In this document: positions 54,741-62,475 of the stretch, one piece after another
Layout: every line of letters begins with the position of its first letter
How positions within the stretch are numbered: the stretch's first letter is position 1
Source of the DNA: Agarophyton chilense
Lineage: Eukaryota; Rhodophyta; Florideophyceae; Gracilariales; Gracilariaceae
NCBI GenBank assembly: GCA_030374765.1
Contig: JARGXX010000113.1
Coordinates: forward strand, 62,001 to 126,000
Reading direction: 5' to 3'
Length of the DNA stretch: 64,000 bases
The notes under the pieces: model-generated
What the model saw: only the letters and a program-made list of their open reading frames with translations
The model's database searches: none
What the model was told of the DNA's origin: nothing
Translations under genes and position numbers: made by a program

Positions 54741-54809
54741 AAAGGAAGACGGATTTTTTTCTCGTCCTACCGTCTGTATATTTCATACCCTTCAATGTAA
54801 CTCACCCGG

Positions 54810-55016
54810 ATGCCTGACATCTCACCAGGAGACATAAAGGTGTACATCTCCAGAGGAGAAATTTACTGTAGACTTGTTGACCAGAGAACTTTACATACTT
54901 CTGCGAATGAAATTATTCACGTTCCTTTGAAAGAATTTGAAAGAAGGGGAACAGACAAGATGATTTCAGAAATTCAGGTTTTAGTATACCACTACGTTCT
55001 GCACAGGGGCCATTAA
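54810..55016 (+). CDS. hypothetical, 68 codons
   Basis: The frame MPDISPGDIKVYISRGEIYC to VLHRGH starts with ATG and has a protein-like composition. No family is recognised. It may be part of the same decayed unit as the preceding fragment. Confidence 0.2.
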   Translation: MPDISPGDIKVYISRGEIYCRLVDQRTLHTSANEIIHVPLKEFERRGTDKMISEIQVLVYHYVLHRGH

Positions 55017-55659
55017 ATTGGAATTGATGAAACCATTGCCGATACGAGAACTTAGTAGCAGATGGAAACGAATAACGGCCTCGTGGTTTGGGAGAACGTT
55101 TTGTAGGTGCGTGTGGTGGAGAACAGGGGGTTGGCGGTAGAGGTAGATCGGACACCCCAGATGGCATGTGCGTGAGAAGAACTGTGGAGCAAAACCCGGC
55201 GACGGGAAGTGCTCTAAAGGTGTTCGAAGCCTTGCTCCCTGGGGGAGGCAGACTCAGAGACAGAGCCCTCCGTTCCACCCGTAGTGTGGGGTGTAACTCC
55301 CACGGGGGATTCCGGCAGTACCGACGGAGGTGAGGGGTAGAAACCGTGGATCGGAAATGGGTATGGGTATCCCAAGGAATGGGGGAAAATCCGGCGAAGA
55401 GGAAACTCGGGGCGAGGGTCGGGCACTAACAGGCACCGGACCCGAGAACCAGAAAAGGGGCGAAACAACAAAAGAAACCCAATACAGGGGCGAAAACCTG
55501 TCCTCGAAAGGAAACACAAAAAGCACGCAACAAGTAAGCAGAACCCCCACGGAGTATCGTGCACGCAGGTCGTCTGAGCGGTCCCAAGGGGGTGGTTGCA
55601 CGGAACCCAAACGTGGGCACTCTCCAAGTGGAGTCGTGTCCCTACGCAGGCGTTGCTAA

Positions 55660-56094
55660 CCAGAGCCCGTTCTGGGTTGTAAGGCCGAAACGATGGCGAC
55701 GAAGAACCTCTAAAGGTATCGAAGACCAACCGTGGTTACCATTTACTCTGAGCTCGGACTGTCAGATCTCGCCTCCCTAAGTAGGGCCCACTAACTAAAC
55801 TCTACAGTAGTGCACACCTGCTCAGGGCCATACACGTGGAGATCCCACTGCCAGGGCCCAAAAGTCCAACGTTCTACAAATATCCGAAAATCGGTGCCAA
55901 AATTAAGCCACGTGTATCACGGGGCCAATCCAACCATGGGCCATCCGAATTTTCCCTTATAGGCGAAATATAACCAGAAAACAGTGCCACCTCAGCACAC
56001 CTTAGAGGGGATCATAATCATAACCCTCGGAGGGTTCAATCCTCATTCTATGAGTTGCATCTTCAAGTATCCCCTAACTGGGCGTTGCTCTACA
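55660..56094 (-). repeat. element 4 LTR (3' in element orientation); left boundary unresolved
   Basis: The right boundary is clear: the plus strand reads GGGCGTTGCTCTACA at 56094, followed by the polypurine tract. The stretch 55680-55760 (gaaacgatgg, then aaagg, then taccat/actct) is distantly similar to the element 3 LTR interior, so the LTR must reach at least this far left. Candidates for the left end are TGTAAGG near 55676, TGTAGGTG near 55101, or a point near 55520; the partner LTR lies beyond the window, so I cannot decide. Confidence 0.55.
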
Positions 56095-56109
56095 TCTCCC
56101 CCTCCTTAA
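56095..56109 (-). promoter_or_regulatory. element 4 polypurine tract
   Basis: On the minus strand AAGGAGGGGGAGA directly precedes the 3' LTR start TGTAGAGC. It is nearly identical to the element 3 tract. Confidence 0.7.
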
Positions 56110-56173
56110 GACGAGGAAGAACATTCCGAGCCGCGGGTGTCTAGCTTTCCGATCACTATACATACTTCTCCCA

Positions 56174-58030
56174 ATGGGGTCCTTCACCACTTCTGAGGAT
56201 CGCCACAAAACCGGCAGATCGGTACAACTTTCTTCTACTCCTCCGACTTTCGGCGATAAGCAACTTCTCGGAGCAGCGGTTTCGACTAGCCCTCTCAAGG
56301 GAATGAACCCATACGTCATCAACCCACTCTCGGGGCCGTCGGCCTCCGCGCCGGCGGACAACAAAGCTCCCCAGCAGGGTGGATATTTCTCCGGTTTGGA
56401 TGCGGCTCCGTCAGGTACCGAACCTTCCGCCTCGGCGGGCAACCGACATCCTCAGGAGGATTTGGACATCACTGCGGTGGCGTGTAACTCCGCTCATGCG
56501 ATGCCCTTGGTAGCAAACTCCAGAGGTTGGATCTCAAACGAATCCTTTCGAAGGTGGAGTCCCCTTACCGATCCGGTGATATATTCCCGCGCTCCGTGGT
56601 TCCATCCGACAGCGGTTCGCGACGATGAGCTCATGGGCTCCTACGTGGAGGACGGCTTATTGCCGGGTGGCCTACCTGTTGAGGTTGTACGTTCTCCCGA
56701 TTGGAGGGTGCGGGTAGCCATAGAGCCTCAGTATCTATACCGCAGTCGCGGGGAGTCCCTGGACAAAGCGCGCGCAGCGATGGCGGCTCTGGCCTACCAG
56801 CGATTGGAGAGGTCACGCTTTGACCATCTGGTTCCCCCGGAATACGGGTTCGACGTCGCCTATTACCGCACGTACGGTGAGGTCTCCTACGGGGATAAAC
56901 TGGCAGCCTTTCCCGAAGCCGAGTTCCGCGGACCGGGTTTTCCTCTCCGAGAAGATATGCTCCAATGGAGTCGTCCCATCCTTCGGGCTGAATTCAGGTA
57001 CCTCCAACGGCAGTTTACCCAGTATGGGTTCGATCGACGCGTGCGCTTCGAGCGCCGCTCGCGCTCCCGTTTCGGATTCCTTGTCCCGCATCCTCACGTG
57101 GAACTGGAGCGTATCCGTAACACGGCGAAAGTTGGGCGATTCGTGCCCCTTCCAGCTTGGTGGAGTAAGGTCGAGGTCCCCCGAGGGTGCTTTGCTGAAC
57201 TGCCCCCGTGCATCTACTATATCGGGTCTCGTTTGATGCACGACCCGAACTCGGGATACTGGGCCCTCGTTGCAGCCGAGTGGGCAGCCCGCGTAGCGGC
57301 GCACCTCCTCTGGGATGCTCATGACCATTTCCGTATCTGGTATATTCCTCCGATGCTACGGACCATCATGCGTCAGATCGACCTTGTCCCAGCGTTAGGT
57401 TCGGCCAGCAACGTGCAGGACCTGTATCCAATCTTGGACGTGATCGACAACACCCAATGGGATCGAGTTCCAGTGGCAAATCAGCCCGCAGGGGAAGGAT
57501 CCGCGCGAGACAAGTCTCCTGGCCGGTACGATCCGGGCTCCGGAAACTGGGTCTATTACAATCCCTTCGAAGGGGTTCGCATCAGCGCGGCGCAAGCACG
57601 GGCGCTGATTGACTCGCCTCGACCGATGCCGGTGGGACACCCGACGGGGCTCATTTATACCGACGATTACGAGTACGAGCCTCCAGTAGACATCGACGAT
57701 CCAGCGTTGGATAACGAAGTGCCAGCTCCTAGTGGAGTACTCCCTGTGGAGCCATCTGCACCCTTCCAACCAGTGGGAACGACCTCAGCTGCGGCGGCGA
57801 ATGCATCCGGTGGCGGTCCATCTGCTCCCCCCGGGTGGGGTGTGAACACCCTTGCGCAGGCGCCGGTTGCCACTCCGCAAGCGGATAGTGTGCGACAAGA
57901 CCTCGTGAACGCAGGCATTCCGATTCCCCCGGGTATGACGGATGTGAGCCAGATGTTGGCTTTCGCCTCGGCGTACCATCAGTGTCAGAATCCCAACGGT
58001 GGGGCGGGTCCCTCCTCGGGCTTTCCGTAG
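56174..58030 (+). CDS. element 4 antisense gene, 618 codons, unknown function
   Basis: An intact frame on the strand opposite to gag-pol, from ATG 56174 (MGSFTTSEDRHKTGRSVQLS) to TAG 58030. Residues 1-130 are Ser/Pro/Gly-rich and probably disordered. A folded-looking core spans about 130-475, rich in Tyr, Trp and Arg, with RDDELMGSYVEDGLLPGG near 145, YYIGSRLMHDPNSGYWAL near 350 and AHDHFRIWYIPPMLRTIMRQ near 381. The last 140 residues are Pro/Ala/Gly/Ser-rich with a final helix (DVSQMLAFASAYHQ). No signal peptide or membrane segment, so it is not an envelope gene. Not similar to any family I know. A very diverged homologue lies at the same place in element 2. The gene is convergent with pol and would need its own promoter, possibly in the 3' LTR. 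Confidence 0.8.
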   Translation: MGSFTTSEDRHKTGRSVQLSSTPPTFGDKQLLGAAVSTSPLKGMNPYVINPLSGPSASAPADNKAPQQGGYFSGLDAAPSGTEPSASAGNRHPQEDLDITAVACNSAHAMPLVANSRGWISNESFRRWSPLTDPVIYSRAPWFHPTAVRDDELMGSYVEDGLLPGGLPVEVVRSPDWRVRVAIEPQYLYRSRGESLDKARAAMAALAYQRLERSRFDHLVPPEYGFDVAYYRTYGEVSYGDKLAAFPEAEFRGPGFPLREDMLQWSRPILRAEFRYLQRQFTQYGFDRRVRFERRSRSRFGFLVPHPHVELERIRNTAKVGRFVPLPAWWSKVEVPRGCFAELPPCIYYIGSRLMHDPNSGYWALVAAEWAARVAAHLLWDAHDHFRIWYIPPMLRTIMRQIDLVPALGSASNVQDLYPILDVIDNTQWDRVPVANQPAGEGSARDKSPGRYDPGSGNWVYYNPFEGVRISAAQARALIDSPRPMPVGHPTGLIYTDDYEYEPPVDIDDPALDNEVPAPSGVLPVEPSAPFQPVGTTSAAAANASGGGPSAPPGWGVNTLAQAPVATPQADSVRQDLVNAGIPIPPGMTDVSQMLAFASAYHQCQNPNGGAGPSSGFP

Positions 58031-58039
58031 TTCCGCCTT

Positions 58040-58260
58040 CGGGCAATTGTAGAGTCCATAGCTTGGCGACAATAGTAAACTTCTGATATTTGCATAACTT
58101 CTTTTCTTCTTCCTTCCTAGGATCTTAACTTCTACTTCATCTTCTTCCTTCTTAGGATCTTCTTCATCTTCGTATTCGACTTCTTCCCTTCCTAGGGTCC
58201 AATCTTCTTCTTAATCTTCTTCTCCACTTCGTGGGTCTTCTTTTCCTTTTTCATTATAAA
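58040..58260 (+). repeat. pyrimidine-rich repeated tract downstream of the antisense gene
   Basis: The motif cttccttcctaggatctt recurs with changes near 58108, 58146 and 58188, within a CTT-rich tract. It lies in the roughly 400-bp gap between the convergent stops of the antisense gene and the chromodomain frame. It could act as a transcription-end or separation region, but no direct signal proves this. Confidence 0.55.
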
Positions 58261-58427
58261 CTGTCCCGATAACCGGTGTTGTGTTCCCCGGTTAACGGCG
58301 CTAGGCCGAGGGCCAGTAGACCTTCCCTCTCAATACGTGTTCTTCGGGATATTCTCCTCAATTCCTCTTCAGAGGTCCAACATCTTCCTCACTTCGAGGT
58401 CCCATCCACAACAGTTCCCGTGGTGGC

Positions 58428-58718
58428 TTACCCGACTTGGGCACGATCCAGACTTGGAGGCAAGGTTACCCGAGCGCGTCGGTGATAGGATAAAACCTTA
58501 GACCTCGGAAGGTGCTCAATGGGTTCCACTGTATCTTCATCAGGCGAGAATCCGTACCATCGGACTTGGTAGCGAACTTCTCCCTCGGGGGTGTAGATGT
58601 GACGCACGATGCGATCGATAACGAATTCCCGCGGGTATACTTTTCCCTGTTCGGGCTTCTCTTCCATCTTGGAACGCTCAAGTTCCCTTGAGGGTGTTAA
58701 CGTAGGGTCTAGACACAC
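58428..58718 (-). pseudogene. element 4 chromodomain remnant
   Basis: A 96-codon frame contains EFVIDRIVRHIYTPEGEVRY, QVRWYGFSPDEDTVEPIEHL and a short helix, a chromodomain with the aromatic Y/W positions mostly kept (the usual EDTWEP reads EDTVEP). With integrase absent upstream it is separated from the pol frame, so it is probably not expressed as an integrase fusion. Confidence 0.75.
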
Positions 58719-58989
58719 CCCGGTGGGTTCTTTTCCGTGTTGCGAGCGGGTCTCAGCACTTTGTCCAAACGGCGCCGAGTGGCCTGTGGGCTACGTTGTA
58801 ACTTCCGTTTACGGAGTCAAAACGGCCCAGTTTTAGGTTCTTCTTAAAGCTGAGATCTTCCCGATAACAACGGTGTTCTTAGATTCCGTGACGGTTGAGA
58901 AACCGCGACGCGGTAGCGTCTCCAATCTCAGGGGGGTAAGACTTCAACGTCAACCCGAGCTACGGGGACGAAGGTTGCTCTGGTGCAAC

Positions 58990-59140
58990 GCGCCGTGCGA
59001 CGGTTGGTCGTCCGAGCCTTTTGATTGGCTCGGTGAGGCGGGTTGCGCGGCGGTTGGTCGTCAGAGCCTTTTGATTGGCTCGGTGAGGCGGGTTGCGCGA
59101 CGGTTGGTCGTCAGAGCCTTTTGATTGGCTCGGTGCCATT
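58990..59140 (+). repeat. 50-bp tandem repeat at the missing-integrase site
   Basis: Three copies start at 59001, 59051 and 59101 with cggttggtcg, and each contains gagccttttgattggctcgg. The first two are complete (with gaggcgggttgcgcg) and the third is cut after ggctcggtg. It lies between the RT/RNase H frame and the chromodomain, exactly where integrase is lost. Confidence 0.9.
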
Positions 59141-59164
59141 CGACGTGGGCCACATAAATGCGCG

Positions 59165-59194
59165 GGCGCCGGTTGCCACTCCGCAAGCGGATAT
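59165..59194 (+). repeat. 29-bp duplicate of a segment of the antisense gene
   Basis: ggcgccggttgccactccgc and the following aagcggata are identical to about 57859-57887 inside the antisense ORF. In both places the plus strand can read APVATPQAD. Confidence 0.85.
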
Positions 59195-59299
59195 GAGGTG
59201 GCGCTTTAGGCACGCGCTAACACTCTTCTGAGCTGTCCCCGACGGGTCTCACTCATTTCTTTCCCATTCCTGAGGGTTCCAGTGTCTCCATAGGAGTTC

Positions 59300-61309
59300 C
59301 TATTCCCATTCCATAACAGAGAGCCAAATTTGGTCAACCTCGTCGTCGAGATCTTCCTCGTGCGGGTCCGCTGACACAGATCGTTCCCGAGAAAGCGGGG
59401 TTTGGGTGTGCGACACCTCAGTGTCTCTTCCGCGGCGGCGGCTGATCGTCGGCTCTGCAGGCGTTCCGGGTGCGGAGTTCTCCACACGACTCTCCCTAGG
59501 CGGGGTTTCGTCATCTTTTCTGACGTCGTGCTCGGCTGGGTCGGCGGTGATGTCGCTACCCATACGTTGGGGTTGTGACTTCTCTGTCGCCGGCTCGGTC
59601 AAGCTCGCCGTCTCACTGTGAGAACTAGAATCCCTGTTAGGGCGACTGGCTGACGCCGAAACATCGTCCTGCGAAGGAACTAAGTCCTCCTCCCCCTCCT
59701 TAGGCGGAGAGCCAGGAGGCTTGATTACCTCCGGTGGGGGAGTAACTCTGTAAGAGTTCGTTGACTGGGCCCTTGAGGGAGAGGGCCCAGGTTCGGGAGT
59801 ATCCGAAGTTAAAGAGCCGGTCGGCGAATCCACACTCTCGTTGACGAGTATATCGTCACTAACATCATCCGTCAGCGGTTGAGCTCCTCCCTCGAGGTCC
59901 GATTCCATAAAGCATGGGATGTCATCGTCCTCGTAGGGTTCCGTTTCCGCTGTGGTTCCCAAGCGGGATAGTGCATCAGCCTGAGTGTTCAGCTTCCCTT
60001 TCTTGTACAGAATCTCAAAGTCGAATTTCGACAGTCGGAGACGCCAGCGCATTAGGCGGCCCGAGGGTTCGGAGATCTCCAGGAGCCAACGCAAGCATGC
60101 GTGGTCCGTATGGACTTTGAAACGAGTACCCATCAGATAGGGGCGAAGTGTAGCTAAGGCCCACACAACGGCTAAACATTCTTTCTCGGAGACCGAGTAG
60201 TTCCTTTCATGGACATTCAGGGAACGTGACCAGTACCCAATAGGGTGACGTTCACCATCCTCAGAGGATTGGAACAGTGCACATCCTACTTGGTTTGCAC
60301 TAGCATCGGTGTCCACTTCGTAAGGGAGCCCAGGATTGGGTAGAGCCAAGATTGGCGGTGATGTTACGGCATTCACCAGTGCCGTGAAGGCAGACGCTTC
60401 TGCGTCGCCAAAAGATTCCAGTTCAACTGGTTGTCCCTTCGTCAGGAGCCTGTTGAGGGGGGTGGCAATATCCGCAAAGTTCGGGACGAATCGTCGATAC
60501 ACGTTACACAGACCTAAGAAGGATCGCAACTCCGTTTGAGTTTTCGGGTGTTTTGCTTCCTTCAAGGATTTCACTCGTACTTCATCTATTGAAAGCTGTC
60601 CGGGACGGATGATATGACCCAGATACTTAACCGAATCGGTGAAAAACTCGCACTTCTTGAGTTTCAAGGTGATTCCCGCGTCGCGGAGTATCTTCATTAC
60701 GTCCCTGACGTGTTCGAAGTGGTCATCCAGGTTGTTGGAGAAGACAATAATGTCGTCTAAATACACTAGACACGTCCTCCACTTGAAGGGACCCAACAGA
60801 ATGTCTATCGCCCGTTGAAACGTTGCGGGGGCATTTGTCAACCCAAAAGGCATCCTCCGGAATCGGAAAAGTCCTTGATGACACACAAAAGCCGTTTTGT
60901 CTCGATCTTTTTCCCTAATAGGGACTTGCCAGTAGCCTGAATTGGCGTCAAGGGTAGAGAAAACAGTAGCGCTCCCAAGGGAGTCGATGTATTCGTCCAT
61001 CCGAGGGATCGGGTACACATCCTTAATGGTTACCTCGTTCAGGCGTCTGTAATCGATGCAGAAACGCCACGATCCATCCGGTTTCGGAACTAACACCAGT
61101 GGTGAGGCCCCAGCGGACTGGGCAGGTTCAATTACGCCCGCTTTAAGCGTCTTCTCCACCTGAGATTTCCCCTCTTCCCGAGCTTTCGGTCCAGCCCTGT
61201 AAGGGTGTTGGGCAATAGGCCGAGTGTTCGGTAACAAGTCGATGCGGTGTTCTGTAATCCCAATAGTTCCAAGGGAACCATCCCACATGGGGGTAAATTC
61301 ACGAAGCAT
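59300..61309 (-). CDS. element 4 reverse transcriptase and RNase H with an acidic tail, 669 codons
   Basis: In frame with the protease across one TAG; the frame is open from just after that TAG (DLNHVPASHREKLRHMLREF), so the start used at 61309 is arbitrary. RT motifs: FCIDYRRLNEVTIKD, FSTLDANSGYWQVPI, MPFGLTNAPATFQ and LVYLDDIIVF at about residue 184 with the YxDD box intact. RNase H: YEVDTDASANQVG near 335, SEKECLAVVW and FKVHTDHACLRWLL near 400. From about 455 to the end the sequence is Ser/Pro/Glu-rich low complexity (PEPGPSPSRAQSTN and similar), where the integrase zinc domain would be expected. It ends with TAG after VMEWE. Confidence 0.9.
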   Translation of the reverse strand: MLREFTPMWDGSLGTIGITEHRIDLLPNTRPIAQHPYRAGPKAREEGKSQVEKTLKAGVIEPAQSAGASPLVLVPKPDGSWRFCIDYRRLNEVTIKDVYPIPRMDEYIDSLGSATVFSTLDANSGYWQVPIREKDRDKTAFVCHQGLFRFRRMPFGLTNAPATFQRAIDILLGPFKWRTCLVYLDDIIVFSNNLDDHFEHVRDVMKILRDAGITLKLKKCEFFTDSVKYLGHIIRPGQLSIDEVRVKSLKEAKHPKTQTELRSFLGLCNVYRRFVPNFADIATPLNRLLTKGQPVELESFGDAEASAFTALVNAVTSPPILALPNPGLPYEVDTDASANQVGCALFQSSEDGERHPIGYWSRSLNVHERNYSVSEKECLAVVWALATLRPYLMGTRFKVHTDHACLRWLLEISEPSGRLMRWRLRLSKFDFEILYKKGKLNTQADALSRLGTTAETEPYEDDDIPCFMESDLEGGAQPLTDDVSDDILVNESVDSPTGSLTSDTPEPGPSPSRAQSTNSYRVTPPPEVIKPPGSPPKEGEEDLVPSQDDVSASASRPNRDSSSHSETASLTEPATEKSQPQRMGSDITADPAEHDVRKDDETPPRESRVENSAPGTPAEPTISRRRGRDTEVSHTQTPLSRERSVSADPHEEDLDDEVDQIWLSVMEWE

Positions 61310-61354
61310 GTGCCTCAGCTTCTCCCGATGAGATGCGGGTACATGGTTGAGATC

Positions 61355-62473
61355 CTATTTCTCCAATTCCTGAACAAGATCCGTCTGGTCTGCTCCTGTG
61401 ATAGGGGCCGTAACCTCCTGAGGTCTAAAGTGTTCAGCGTGTGGATCTACAGTCGTATGCTCACCGTCTTCCGCGATTTCGGCAGTGTCCTCCCCCTCCT
61501 TAGGGTCCGCCACACCAAGGACCTCTGCGATAGAGATATTTGTAGGTACGACCGCATGCGGGTGTGGAAGAACAGAACCCAGGATCTGGTGTTTGACCAA
61601 ATGCTGCGTTGTCTTTCCAAAGTTGGCTACCAAAACCTTGGAAGGTTTATCCGGTTCCACGGAGACAACCCCATTCGCAAGGGCGAGTTGACGCCGCGTA
61701 TACAGAGACGGGTTCGGTTGTACCACATGCACACCAATTTGCTTGGTAACAACTGTGACCCAAACCTGGGTTTCTGGCGGGATAGCCACTGACTTCGCAA
61801 CCTTTACCCGTGTAGACACCGGGTCCTTCTTCACAGATTCCTGCGCGACGGGGAGAGGAACGCGTGTTCGCGCTGCTCCCTGTAAGGGTTTACGAACGAT
61901 TGGGATCGTAGACCCGTCTTCGAGTTCCACAGTTCTATTCCGAGGACGGATGGCTTCCACGAAGCGGTCGCAAAAGTCACAACCCAGTATGACTGGTGCT
62001 GCAAGTGACTTGCATACAATAAACTCCAGTTGAACAAGATAGGAGCCTAACCTCACCATGAGGGAAATTGTACCCAGTGTCCGTAGCGGGTTGTTGTTCG
62101 CATCGGCGATATCCAAACGTGGACCGGTACTAACTTGGACCCGGAGCAGCGGGGGTAACAATTCCACATGAATTAAGTTAGGAGCGGCTCCTGTATCCAG
62201 GACAGATATTTGACGAACCATAAACTGGTTGGACAGGCCGAAGTCGGCGAATACTTTATAATTCCGCTTGGCCATTACCATAACTCGATCCGGAATACGG
62301 AGATTACGGGACTGTATCCACGGGCGACGGAGGACACTAAAGTATCCCGAGTTAACGTCGGTGTCAGCCGTTTTCCTTAATAGGATAGTCACAGCTGGGG
62401 AGCGAAGCTGGAGCGCCTCGGGCGTCTTCAACTCCGGCTTAGAAGACGCCCCTCCCGCAGGGGAGACTCCCAA
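61355..62473 (-). CDS. element 4 protease domain, 372 codons
   Basis: The frame is open upstream of 62473 as far as the gag end, so it is likely expressed by -1 frameshifting, not from the TTG at 62473. Near residue 92, VLDTGAAPNLIHVELLP is an intact retropepsin active site. The flap-end motif VILGCDFCDRFVEA is near 165. A linker (AKSVAIPPETQVWVTV) and an acidic segment follow. It stops at a TAG (61355-61357) in the same frame as the RT ORF downstream. Confidence 0.85.
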   Translation of the reverse strand: MGVSPAGGASSKPELKTPEALQLRSPAVTILLRKTADTDVNSGYFSVLRRPWIQSRNLRIPDRVMVMAKRNYKVFADFGLSNQFMVRQISVLDTGAAPNLIHVELLPPLLRVQVSTGPRLDIADANNNPLRTLGTISLMVRLGSYLVQLEFIVCKSLAAPVILGCDFCDRFVEAIRPRNRTVELEDGSTIPIVRKPLQGAARTRVPLPVAQESVKKDPVSTRVKVAKSVAIPPETQVWVTVVTKQIGVHVVQPNPSLYTRRQLALANGVVSVEPDKPSKVLVANFGKTTQHLVKHQILGSVLPHPHAVVPTNISIAEVLGVADPKEGEDTAEIAEDGEHTTVDPHAEHFRPQEVTAPITGADQTDLVQELEK

Positions 62474-62475
62474 GT

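Noticed and set aside
55214-55729. Minus-strand frame of 171 codons rich in Phe, Pro and Ser with a membrane-like segment
   Set aside because: I considered an envelope-like gene, but it overlaps the probable LTR region of element 4, has no start context or conserved motif, and is likely a chance frame.
56174-58030. Antisense gene as an envelope glycoprotein
   Set aside because: No signal peptide, transmembrane segment or cleavage-type motif is visible, and the gene is on the opposite strand.
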